A stretch of DNA of 64,000 nucleotides, taken from assembly GCF_041262585.1 (NCBI RefSeq), contig NZ_JBGCBZ010000022.1, positions 1-64,000 of the forward strand, given 5' to 3'. This document shows positions 41,709-48,876 of the stretch, in pieces. How positions within the stretch are numbered: position 1 is the first letter of the stretch; the number at the start of each line of letters is the position of its first letter. Position numbers and translations under genes: made by a program. Under the pieces are notes generated by a model. That model did not search any database. It was not told where the DNA came from and was given only the letters and a program-made list of their open reading frames with translations. The stretch comes from JAOEGB01 sp041262585. Lineage in GTDB: Bacteria > Actinomycetota > Actinomycetes > Streptosporangiales > Streptosporangiaceae.

Positions 41709-42449
41709 TCAGGCGGCGATCTGGATCCGGCGCAGGTGGCGGCCGGTGTCGGTGAAGGCGTTCCGGGAGTGCAGCATCCGCCAGTTGTCCCAGACGAGCA
41801 TGTCCCCCCGGTCGTACTCGATGGCCACGTGGTTGGCGTCGAAGAACTCGCGCCCCCTGAGCTGGAGCTCGGCCACCGGGTCGTCGTCGTCCCTGATCAG
41901 GTTGTTGCAGGAGAACCGGACGATCGTGCCGCGGTCGGTCTCCTCCAGCACCGGATGCTTGGTGTGCAGGTCGAGCCCCAGCCGCTGGATGCCCTCGGTG
42001 GTCTTCCACTCGTAGGTGCGGCCGCGCAGGAACTCGCGCCGCTCCTCGCCGAGCTGCTCCAGCCAGCGGTGGGCGTCCGCGAGCGTCGTCTCGCCTCCGG
42101 CCCCGTGGCAGGGTGTGACGCACCACAGGGCGATGTAGCGGGGCGGTGTGATGGCGAAGTCGTAGCCCTCGGTGTGCGGGGTGAGGCTGCGGGTGTTGCC
42201 GGCGTGGTAGACGTCGTCCATGCCCGGCTCGGGCCGGACGTCGCCGACGACCGCGCCGCTGTAGTTGGGCACGAACCCACCGAGTTTCCGGCAGAACGCC
42301 ACCGGGTCGAACTCCTCCGGCACGTTGCACATGTAGACGTAGCCGTGGTCGGCCATGAGCTCGGAGAAGGTGCGGTGCAGCAGTTCCGGTGAGAGCGGAT
42401 CTCCGTTGAAATCGCGCAACGAGAGAATGCTCAACGGTGATGCGGGCAT
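41709..42449 (-). CDS. TauD/clavaminate-synthase-like Fe(II)/2-oxoglutarate oxygenase
   Basis: 246 residues. The iron facial triad is visible as H92-T-E94 and H227 (M-L-H-S-R-N-A-F), with R241 positioned to bind 2-oxoglutarate. This resembles amino acid hydroxylases of the AsnO/VioC/clavaminate synthase group. ATG 42449 follows aaaggg. First gene of the P3 unit, with an unusually long (~130 base) leader from the promoter. A hydroxylated Asp/Asn produced here could be the true PanD or dehydrogenase substrate; this is inference. Confidence 0.88.
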   Translation of the reverse strand: MPASPLSILSLRDFNGDPLSPELLHRTFSELMADHGYVYMCNVPEEFDPVAFCRKLGGFVPNYSGAVVGDVRPEPGMDDVYHAGNTRSLTPHTEGYDFAITPPRYIALWCVTPCHGAGGETTLADAHRWLEQLGEERREFLRGRTYEWKTTEGIQRLGLDLHTKHPVLEETDRGTIVRFSCNNLIRDDDDPVAELQLRGREFFDANHVAIEYDRGDMLVWDNWRMLHSRNAFTDTGRHLRRIQIAA

Positions 42450-42581
42450 GTGACGACCCTTTCTAGAGAGGGGGGCGGGGGATAGGGCAGGGGATTGAGA
42501 TGGGGATTTCGTGCTGCCACGCTTTGACGCGGGAATGCGGAAAACGATGAGAAAGGCGGAGGAAAGTTCCTCCGGCCCACC

Positions 42582-42609
42582 TAGTCCCACGGGCCGCCGC
42601 GAATGAAAC
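42582..42609 (-). promoter_or_regulatory. P3: GTTTCA-N13-GTGGGACTA promoter of TauD-PanD-dehydrogenase
   Basis: Reverse strand GTTTCA at 42609-42604 and GGGACTA at 42588-42582, 15 bp apart, with GT before the second box as in the other three copies. Confidence 0.85.
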
Positions 42610-42709
42610 AGCGTCGAGCGCCGAACGTTCCCGGCGCCCCGCCCGGCGATAGCGGAGGTCACGACTTTCGCGGATCGGATGTTTTGCTGAGATCATTACC
42701 AGAAGTCAT

Positions 42710-42735
42710 GTTTGCCGGAAGTCCACCCGGGAACT
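42710..42735 (+). promoter_or_regulatory. possible SigB-type autoregulatory promoter of the sigma gene
   Basis: GTTTGC (42710-42715), 13 bp, GGGAACT (42729-42735), 45 bp before the sigma gene start. It resembles the classical SigB consensus more than the four cluster promoters, differing in sequence and spacing, so the gene may respond to a different SigB-class factor or to itself. Confidence 0.45.
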
Positions 42736-42780
42736 CCGTGGACCCGTGCTGCCGAAGCCCACGGGAAGGAAAGCCTGAGG

Positions 42781-43530
42781 ATGGAGAACCAGGCGCTCTT
42801 CGCACGCATGCACGACCTGCAGCCGGGAGACCCCGCCCGGCGCCGGATCCGCGACGATCTCATCGTGCTGAACCTGCCGCTCTCCCGGCGGCTGGCGCGG
42901 CGGCACTGGTCGAAGGTGGAGCCGCTGGAGGACATGGAACAGGTGGCGGCCATCGGGCTGATCAAGTCGGTGGACGACTACGACCCGCGTTTCGAGGTGC
43001 CGTTCGTCGGCTACGCCGTACCGAAGATCTCCGGTGAGCTCTGGCGTTACCTGCGCGACTACCCCGGCACCGTCCGCGTGCCCCGCACGCTGCAGGAACT
43101 GCAGACGCGCCTGCGGTCGGCGTCGGAGGAGCTGGCCGGGGACGGCCAGGCCGCGCCGGGCCCGCGCGTCCTCGCCGACCGTGTGGAGATCGAGGAGTCG
43201 GCGGTCGTGGAGGCGCTCGTCGCCGACCGGATGCGGTTCCCCCGCTCACTCGACTCGCCGGCCGCGGGCACCGAGGTTCCGCTCCGGGAGGTGATCGGCA
43301 GGGACGACGCCGCCATCGAGGCGGTGGAGCGGCGCGAGAGCGTCGACGCCCTGATGTGCGCCCTGCCCGAGCGGGAACGCTTCGTCGTCCAGTTGTGCGT
43401 CATGCAGGAGGTTTCGCAGCGGCGGATCGCCGAGATCGTCGGGGTGTCGCAAATGCAGGTGTCACGGCTGCGCACCCACGCGCTCGACCGGCTTCGCCGC
43501 CTGATCGGCGTCCCGCTCGACTGGCGCTGA
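42781..43530 (+). CDS. SigB/SigF-class RNA polymerase sigma factor
   Basis: 249 residues, group 3 sigma factor. Region 2 spans about 25-95 with L-E-D-M-E-Q-V-A-A-I-G-L-I-K-S-V and Y-D-P-R-F-E-V-P-F-x-G-Y-A-V-P-K-I-S-G-E-L-W-R-Y-L-R-D; region 3 includes V-R-V-P-R-T-L-Q-E-L; region 4 (about 195-245) has the HTH V-S-Q-R-R-I-A-E-I-V-G-V-S-Q-M-Q-V-S-R-L. No anti-sigma (RsbW) or antagonist (RsbV) gene adjoins. It is flanked on both sides by units carrying the GTTTCA/GGGACTA promoter and is the obvious candidate to read it. Confidence 0.92.
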   Translation: MENQALFARMHDLQPGDPARRRIRDDLIVLNLPLSRRLARRHWSKVEPLEDMEQVAAIGLIKSVDDYDPRFEVPFVGYAVPKISGELWRYLRDYPGTVRVPRTLQELQTRLRSASEELAGDGQAAPGPRVLADRVEIEESAVVEALVADRMRFPRSLDSPAAGTEVPLREVIGRDDAAIEAVERRESVDALMCALPERERFVVQLCVMQEVSQRRIAEIVGVSQMQVSRLRTHALDRLRRLIGVPLDWR

Positions 43531-43556
43531 TCATTGGCGGATAATCCCCGCCGCTT

Positions 43557-43584
43557 GTTTCACGCCACGCCCGGGGTGGGACTA
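43557..43584 (+). promoter_or_regulatory. P4: GTTTCA-N13-GTGGGACTA promoter of the 43617-46123 unit
   Basis: GTTTCA 43557-43562, 15 bp to GGGACTA 43578-43584, 33 bp before the first gene start and 27 bp after the sigma gene stop, so the unit has its own promoter rather than being read only from the sigma gene. Confidence 0.87.
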
Positions 43585-43616
43585 CCCAGATCCCAACCAG
43601 ACCCCGGAGTGGCCAC

Positions 43617-45014
43617 ATGAGTGAAACAGCGGCGGCGCGCACACTCGTCGTCAACAATGTCATCGAGCGCTATTACGGGAACATTCAGCACCTCCTCTGC
43701 ACGCTGGCCGGCCGCGGCGCGGGAAACGATTTCAATCCCGGATTCGAGTTGCCCCCGCTCGATGACGAAATGGTGCGCTTCTTCGCTCCGTCGAGCGTGG
43801 CGGTCCACTCCCTCGCCGGCTACCGGGGCAGCCGGCTCGCCCTGCTCGACCTGATGCGCAACCCGGGCACCCGCACCACCAAGTCGCTCGCGTCGCTCAT
43901 CATGGTGGCCCGCGCCGTGGAGCACGTCCGCCGCACCGGCCGCCGGGTGATGCTGCTCACCCCCTCGTCGGCCAACAAGGCCACCGCGCTGCGCGACGCC
44001 GTGCTGCGCGCGCTCCGCTGCGGCCTGGTCGAGTCGGACCAGCTCCAGATCACCACCGTGGTGCCGGAGTCGTCCTATCCGAAGCTGTGGTCGTCGCCGC
44101 TGAGCACCGACCCGGTGCTGCGCGTGCGCAACCCGGTCGTCGTCTACCAGGGGCCCGACCCCGCCGGGGTCAAGGCGCTCGCCCGCCGGTTCTACGACAA
44201 GTACGCCGGAAGGCTGCGCGAGCTCACCGGCGCCGACGTCTGGTACACGCTCGACATCGACAACTACCGGTGCGCCGACGCCGTGCGGGCCCTGTTCGAG
44301 TACGACTTCCACGCGCCCGACGAGACGCGGGGGCGGCTGCACGTCCATTCGGTGTCCAGCGCGTACGGCCTGCTGGGGCACGCCCTCGGGCACGCGCGGC
44401 GGCCGGGCGCCGGGGCGCCGCCCCGATACTTCCTGGTGCAGCACCTCGGCACGCCCGACATGGTGCTCAGCCTGCTGTACGGCTCGGCCTCCCGCGACCT
44501 GATGCCCGCCTACGAGTACGACGCGGCGGCCGGGCTCTACCGGCAGGCGGCCGACCCGCACTTCCCGCATTCGACCTACGACCCGGCGGAACGGCTCGAC
44601 CCGACGTTCTACACCCACAACCCTCCGACGTCGGCCGCGATGAACGAGCTGATCCGGACCCGGGGCGGCGGCGGCGTCGTCGTCTCGCTGCACGAGTGCC
44701 TCGGACGGTACGCGGAGATCCGCGCGCTGCTCGGAGGCACCAGCGTCACCCTGCCCGCCGACCCGCGGCGGCTCCGCGAGTGGTCGCTCGTGATGGCGTT
44801 CACCGGCGTCCTCAACGCCATCGATCGCGGGCTCGTGGACGACGACGACATCCTCGTCCACGGCTCGGGCAGCTACTCCGACGAGGACTTCTGCCTCATA
44901 TCGCCGGAATATCTCCACATGGCCGGCGACGTGGCAGCCGTCAAGCGGGCGGTGTGCGACGCCCTCGCCGTGCGGGACCGGATCACGCTGCCCGAGCTGG
45001 AGTCGGTGGGATGA
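43617..45014 (+). CDS. PLP fold-type-II-like protein of unknown function (DUF6002-like)
   Basis: 465 residues. N-P-G-T-R-T-T-K-S-L-A-S at 82-93 resembles the N-P-T-G-S-F-K-D loop of threonine synthase, whose Lys binds PLP (here K89), and T-P-S-S-A-N-K-A-T-A-L at 115-125 resembles the S-S-x-N-x-G phosphate/substrate loop. Near the end, V-H-G-S-G-S-Y-S fits the Gly/Ser turn that contacts the cofactor ring. I recall similar proteins catalogued as DUF6002 next to biosynthetic genes; this is unverified. It may perform a beta-replacement or elimination on an amino acid. Coupled to the next gene by ATGA. Confidence 0.68.
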   Translation: MSETAAARTLVVNNVIERYYGNIQHLLCTLAGRGAGNDFNPGFELPPLDDEMVRFFAPSSVAVHSLAGYRGSRLALLDLMRNPGTRTTKSLASLIMVARAVEHVRRTGRRVMLLTPSSANKATALRDAVLRALRCGLVESDQLQITTVVPESSYPKLWSSPLSTDPVLRVRNPVVVYQGPDPAGVKALARRFYDKYAGRLRELTGADVWYTLDIDNYRCADAVRALFEYDFHAPDETRGRLHVHSVSSAYGLLGHALGHARRPGAGAPPRYFLVQHLGTPDMVLSLLYGSASRDLMPAYEYDAAAGLYRQAADPHFPHSTYDPAERLDPTFYTHNPPTSAAMNELIRTRGGGGVVVSLHECLGRYAEIRALLGGTSVTLPADPRRLREWSLVMAFTGVLNAIDRGLVDDDDILVHGSGSYSDEDFCLISPEYLHMAGDVAAVKRAVCDALAVRDRITLPELESVG

Positions 45015-46123
45015 GCGGGGCCGCCGTCGCCGCGGCGCGCTACCACTGGAACAACGCGGGCAACCCCGCGGCGCGGGCGGCCCGCCGTCTCGTCGACACC
45101 CTCGGCCCGGTGCGGCAGGCCGTACGGTCCGACGACCCCGCCTTCGACGTCAGCCTGGCCTACGCCGGCCTGCCGATCGGCCACCTGAACGTCCTGCGGC
45201 TGCTCGAACGCCGCAGGACCGCACTCGGCGGCGGCGAGCCGCTCCTGCGGACCGTGCCGGTCACCTGGCCGGACCTCCGGCGGGGCCGGTTCCCCGAGGC
45301 CGACATCGTGCTCGTCGGCGCGGAGGAGGCCCGGGTGCGGCGGCTCCCCGCCGCCCGCGCCGTCATCGCGCCGTTCCGTGTCCACCTCGTCGTGGACACG
45401 TCCGGAGGCCGGGACGCGGTCCGGGCCGCGATCTCCAAGCGGGAGCGCTGGGAGTTCGGCAGGAACTCCCGCCACCACGACTGGGCGCTCGTGGAGGACG
45501 GCTCCGCCGAGGCCCTTCGGTTCTTCTACCAGCGTATGCATCTGCCCACCATGGCCGCGCGCCACCGGGAGCAGAGCCGCACCGAGGCCTTCACGGTCGC
45601 CCGCGACCACATCCTGCGCCGGGGCCGGCTGTTCTTCCTGACCGAGGACGGCCGCCCGGTCGCGGGCGTCCTGTGTCACGAGAGCGGCGGCACGCTCACC
45701 ACGCGGCTGCTCGGCGTGCTCGACGGCGACGCGCGGCACTACGACTCGGGCGCGTTCAAGGCCGTCTACCACCTGCTGCTGGGCTGGGCGGCCGACCGGG
45801 GAGTGCCCGCCGTGGACTTCTACGGCACGGAGGCGTTCGTCGCCAAGGGCATCTTCCAGTGGAAGCGCAAGTTCGGCCCGCACGTCGTCCTGCCGCCCAA
45901 CCACTTCGCCACCAAGCGGCTGTACGTGTCCGTGCGCCGCGACACCGCCCGGGTCAGGGACTTCCTGGTGGCCAACCCGCTCCTGGAGATCGGCCCGTCG
46001 GGCGGCATGCGGCCGGTCTACTTCCACGACGCCGCCCGCGCGGCGCGTACGGAGATCAGCGCCAAGGCGCGCTCACTCGGCGAGGCGCGGCTGGTCGACC
46101 TCGACGAGTTCCTGGACGGATAG
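45011..46123 (+). CDS. FemAB/GNAT-fold peptidyl- or acyl-transferase
   Basis: 370 residues. C-terminal half (about 180-330) has the GNAT-like BioF2/FemAB pattern: F-F-Y-Q-R-M-H, E-D-G-R-P-V-A-G-V-L, Y-D-S-G-A-F-K-A-V-Y-H-L-L-L-G-W-A-A-D-R-G, and F-Q-W-K-R-K-F-G with the basic tail. Proteins of this fold transfer acyl groups from CoA or amino acids from tRNA to amines. With the PLP-like enzyme it forms a two-gene unit from P4. It may join the amino acid built by the cluster to another amine. Function inferred from fold only. Confidence 0.7.
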   Translation: MSGAAVAAARYHWNNAGNPAARAARRLVDTLGPVRQAVRSDDPAFDVSLAYAGLPIGHLNVLRLLERRRTALGGGEPLLRTVPVTWPDLRRGRFPEADIVLVGAEEARVRRLPAARAVIAPFRVHLVVDTSGGRDAVRAAISKRERWEFGRNSRHHDWALVEDGSAEALRFFYQRMHLPTMAARHREQSRTEAFTVARDHILRRGRLFFLTEDGRPVAGVLCHESGGTLTTRLLGVLDGDARHYDSGAFKAVYHLLLGWAADRGVPAVDFYGTEAFVAKGIFQWKRKFGPHVVLPPNHFATKRLYVSVRRDTARVRDFLVANPLLEIGPSGGMRPVYFHDAARAARTEISAKARSLGEARLVDLDEFLDG

Positions 46124-46131
46124 GCCGGCGC

Positions 46132-47322
46132 TCACCCTTCGGCGACCTGGGCGCTCCGGGAGGACGCCCAGGCGGGAGCCGCCGTGCCCGGCGTCCCAGT
46201 GCCGTGAGGTGAGGCCGTGCGGTGGGGGGAGAACGGCCCGGCGTCCAGCGGCGGTGTCTCCCCGAGAGCCAGCCGAGCGGCGATCAGGCCCGTGTACGGC
46301 CCGGCGGTCAGGCCGTACGCGCTGAGTCCCGTGGCGACGACCACCCTGTCGGCGAGGTGGCCGATCAGCGGCAAGCCGTCCGCGGTCACGGGACGGAAGC
46401 CCACCCGCGTCTCGACCAGGGCGGCGGAGGCCAGGCCGGGGGCGAGCGCCACGCCGGTCGCCAGCACCTCGCCGAGACCGCCGGCCGTCACCCGCGCGTC
46501 GAAGCCGGCGTCCTCCACGGTCGCGCCGAGCACCACCCGCGACCCGGGGAAACCCAGCAGGTACGGCCCGCGCCTGGGCAGCACGATCGGCCAGCCCGCG
46601 GTCTCGGCCCCGGCGAGCTCCGCGTGCGCGATCTGGCCGCGCCGGGGCACGACCGGAACCTCGAGCCCCAGCGGGCGGCACAGCTCGCCCGTCCACGCCC
46701 CGGCCGCCACCACGACCACGTCCGCGGCGAGCGGCGAGCCGTCCACCAGCAGCCCGCCCGCGGGCGTGAGGGCGGCCGTCCCCGAGACCACCCGCGTGCC
46801 GTGTCGTACGGCGGCGCGCAGCAGGGCGTCGCGGACCACGCGCCCGTCGACCCGTGAGGGACCGTCGAGATGGAGGGCGGCCACATCGGGGCGGAGCGGG
46901 GGGAACAGGTCGGCGGGCCGGTCGACCGGGGAGATCGTCCCCATGTCGGGCGCGGCCGCCCGCCTGCTCTTCAGCAGCGTCTCCACCGGGGCCAGCTCGG
47001 CCGGGTCGTCGGCCACCAGGAGCGCGCCGACGCGGGCGTGGCTGACGTCGTGCTCGCCGTCCGCGCCCAGCAGTTCCAGGAGCGGCGCGTAGTAGCGGGC
47101 GCCCTCGAGCGCCAGCCGGTACCAGTCATCGGCTCCCTCGTGGTCGACCCACGGGCAGATGATCCCCGCCCCGGCGCCGGTCGCCTGCCCGGTGTCCGCC
47201 CCGTCGACGACGGTCACGGCGACGCCCCGGAGGCTCAGGTGGTAGGCGGCGCTCGCTCCGACGATGCCGCTCCCGATCACGACGGCGTGCTGGTCCCGTG
47301 ACGTGGGTGTCGATGTGCGCAT
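46132..47322 (-). CDS. FAD-dependent amino-acid oxidoreductase (DAO family)
   Basis: 396 residues. FAD Rossmann motif V-I-G-S-G-I-V-G-A-S-A-A-Y near 14-26; other DAO blocks are V-V-V-A-A-G-A-W near 195 and G-Y-x-P... replaced by V-G-F-R-P-V-T-A-D-G-L-P near 320. The family includes glycine oxidase, D-amino acid dehydrogenase and sarcosine oxidase. The last 45 residues are a Pro/Thr/Gly-rich tail. Convergent with the FemAB-like gene; it lacks the cluster promoter and may be independent. Confidence 0.85.
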   Translation of the reverse strand: MRTSTPTSRDQHAVVIGSGIVGASAAYHLSLRGVAVTVVDGADTGQATGAGAGIICPWVDHEGADDWYRLALEGARYYAPLLELLGADGEHDVSHARVGALLVADDPAELAPVETLLKSRRAAAPDMGTISPVDRPADLFPPLRPDVAALHLDGPSRVDGRVVRDALLRAAVRHGTRVVSGTAALTPAGGLLVDGSPLAADVVVVAAGAWTGELCRPLGLEVPVVPRRGQIAHAELAGAETAGWPIVLPRRGPYLLGFPGSRVVLGATVEDAGFDARVTAGGLGEVLATGVALAPGLASAALVETRVGFRPVTADGLPLIGHLADRVVVATGLSAYGLTAGPYTGLIAARLALGETPPLDAGPFSPHRTASPHGTGTPGTAAPAWASSRSAQVAEG

Positions 47323-47374
47323 ACCTGAATCGTCCCAGTCTTCGACCCTCGGTGCGCGATCCACGGCATGGCCT

Positions 47375-47409
47375 CCGTTTCGAAGATCTCTTCATGCTGT
47401 ACGAAACGG
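47375..47409. promoter_or_regulatory. inverted repeat upstream of DoxX/DAO
   Basis: CCGTTTCG (47375-47382) and CGAAACGG (47402-47409), 8 bp arms, 19 bp spacer, in the 234 bp divergent gap between the DAO and DoxX genes. Could be an operator or a weak hairpin. Confidence 0.4.
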
Positions 47410-47556
47410 CAGCCCCGCGCGACGGGTGTCTCCGGGCCGGATTTCGATGATCGGCCACCGCCCACGGCGTTTCGCGCGGGGGACCGGCCGCTCCGGCACG
47501 TTGAATGGATTCGCCATGTTCTCGCAGGTCACAAGCAGGATTTCGGGGGAGTCGTC

Positions 47557-48102
47557 ATGCTCGATCAATTGCGGGGTGTCTCGGTGCTGGTGGGCCGGGT
47601 GATCGTCGGGGTGATCTTCATCTTCCACGGCTGGACGAAGGTCGCCGTCACAGGACTGCCGGGGGTGACGGCGCACTTCCAGGCCGCGGGCGTCCCGGCG
47701 GCCGGGCTCGCCGGCCCAGGGATCGCGATCCTGGAACTGGTGGGAGGGGTCGCCCTCATCGCCGGCGCGGCGCTGCCGTTCTTCTGCAGCCTGCTCGCGC
47801 TCACCATGGTCGGCGCGATCGTGTTCGTGCACGGCTCCCACGGGTTCAGCAACCAGGACGGCGGCTACGAGTACGTCCTGGCGCTGGCCGGGGCGTGCGT
47901 GATGCTCGCCTTCAGCGGCGGCGGGGCCCTCGCCGTCGATCGCCTCTGGCGGCGGCGGGCGGCCGTCACGGCTGGGCCGTCCGGCTCGGGACTGCCCGGG
48001 GCGGGGTCGCCGGAGGAGCTGCCGGAGCGGGGCGCCGCGGTGCCGGTGAGCGGATCCGCCGGGGGCTCGTCCTCCGGGCGGCGTGAAGATCTGCCAGAAT
48101 AA
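47557..48102 (+). CDS. DoxX family membrane protein
   Basis: 181 residues, four predicted membrane helices. Pattern G-R-V-I-V-G-V-I-F-I-F-H-G-W-T-K near 12-27, followed by E-L-V-G-G-V-A-L near 66, is typical of DoxX/DoxD quinone-reducing or thioredoxin-linked membrane proteins. gggggag precedes the ATG at 47557. The last 45 residues are a Gly/Ser/Pro-rich cytoplasmic tail. A role in thiol oxidation is known for DoxX in mycobacteria. Confidence 0.85.
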   Translation: MLDQLRGVSVLVGRVIVGVIFIFHGWTKVAVTGLPGVTAHFQAAGVPAAGLAGPGIAILELVGGVALIAGAALPFFCSLLALTMVGAIVFVHGSHGFSNQDGGYEYVLALAGACVMLAFSGGGALAVDRLWRRRAAVTAGPSGSGLPGAGSPEELPERGAAVPVSGSAGGSSSGRREDLPE

Positions 48103-48118
48103 CTGGCTGGCCGGTCGA
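48099..48118. promoter_or_regulatory. operator copy 1 upstream of TetR
   Basis: ATAACTGgCtgGCCgGTCgA, 15 of 20 positions shared with the site at 48844-48863. It overlaps the doxX stop and lies 52 bp before the TetR start. Confidence 0.65.
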
Positions 48119-48170
48119 GAAACAGCCGCCGCGTTCTGCCGTCGCGTCTGCCACAGGGGAGGAGCCGGAC

Positions 48171-48764
48171 ATGCCGCGTCCCAGTGTGGAGGTCGAGCGC
48201 CGGGAGCAGATCCTGCGGGGCGCGTGCGCGGTCATCGCCGACAAGGGGCTCCGCTCTCTCCGCGTCGCGGACGTGGCCAAGGAGGCCGGCATGAGCCACG
48301 GCACGGTGCACTACTACTTCGCCACCAAGCGTGACCTCGTCAACGCCGCGTTCGAGTTCAACTTCGAGTGCTCGATCGAGCGGCGGCGGCCGATCCTGGC
48401 CGCCCATGAGGATCCCCGTGAGCGGCTCCGCGCCTTTCTCGGCTCCTACCTGCCGGAGGACGCGGAGACCCGGCAGGCCTGGCGGGTCTGGATCGAGCTG
48501 TGGGGAGAGGCCCTGCGCGACCCGGACCTGCAGGAGCTCAACGAGCGCGTTTACGGCGACTGGCGGCGGGTCGTCGCGGGGATCGTCCGCGACGGCCAGG
48601 ACCGCGGCCAGCTCCGCGGAGGCGATCCCGTCACCATCGCCAACGTGCTCATCGGCATGATCGACGGGCTCGCCATCCAGGTCATGCTCGGCTCGCGGAA
48701 CATGCCCGCGGGACGCATGCGCTTCGTCATCGACGCCTTCGTGCGCGAGCTCGAAACCGCCTGA
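48171..48764 (+). CDS. TetR-family regulator of the adjacent transport/catabolic operon
   Basis: 197 residues. HTH about 12-60 with L-R-V-A-D-V-A-K-E-A-G-M-S-H-G-T-V-H-Y-Y-F, then K-R-D-L. The C-terminal domain (D-P-R-E-R-L-R-A-F and E-L-W-G-E-A) resembles the BetI-like TetR_C_6 type. ggggaggag precedes the ATG. Two near-identical 20 bp sites, one before this gene and one before the operon, make autoregulation and repression of the operon likely, with an inducer among the transported solute or its breakdown products. Confidence 0.9.
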   Translation: MPRPSVEVERREQILRGACAVIADKGLRSLRVADVAKEAGMSHGTVHYYFATKRDLVNAAFEFNFECSIERRRPILAAHEDPRERLRAFLGSYLPEDAETRQAWRVWIELWGEALRDPDLQELNERVYGDWRRVVAGIVRDGQDRGQLRGGDPVTIANVLIGMIDGLAIQVMLGSRNMPAGRMRFVIDAFVRELETA

Positions 48765-48806
48765 AGGCAGCCTTCCGTTTCACCCTAATTCGGTCGCTCT
48801 TAACCG

Positions 48807-48863
48807 TTGACAGCCGCGAGTGGCGCACGCCACACTCCCATAAATAACTGACCCGCCAGTCAA
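48807..48863 (+). promoter_or_regulatory. promoter region and operator copy 2 of the nine-gene operon
   Basis: TTGACA at 48807-48812 is a perfect -35; the -10 is not clear. GTGGCG-CA-CGCCAC (48820-48833) is a perfect palindrome. ATAACTGaCccGCCaGTCaA at 48844-48863 matches operator copy 1 and contains the dyad ACTG-N6-CAGT. It ends 13 bp before the first gene. Confidence 0.65.
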
Positions 48864-48876
48864 TTATGGAGGCGGC

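Larger units (their letters stand above)
42450..42780. other. 331 bp divergent regulatory region
   Basis: Between the oxygenase and the sigma factor gene. Holds P3 on the reverse strand and a SigB-like box for the sigma gene; otherwise no gene seen. Confidence 0.6.

Noticed and set aside
46132..47322. DAO oxidoreductase as a member of the sigma-linked cluster
   Set aside because: Its upstream region lacks the GTTTCA/GGGACTA boxes and it points the opposite way; kept separate.
48774..48800. GTTTCA near 48774 as a fifth cluster promoter
   Set aside because: No GGGACTA follows at 15 bp; it lies at the end of the TetR gene region.
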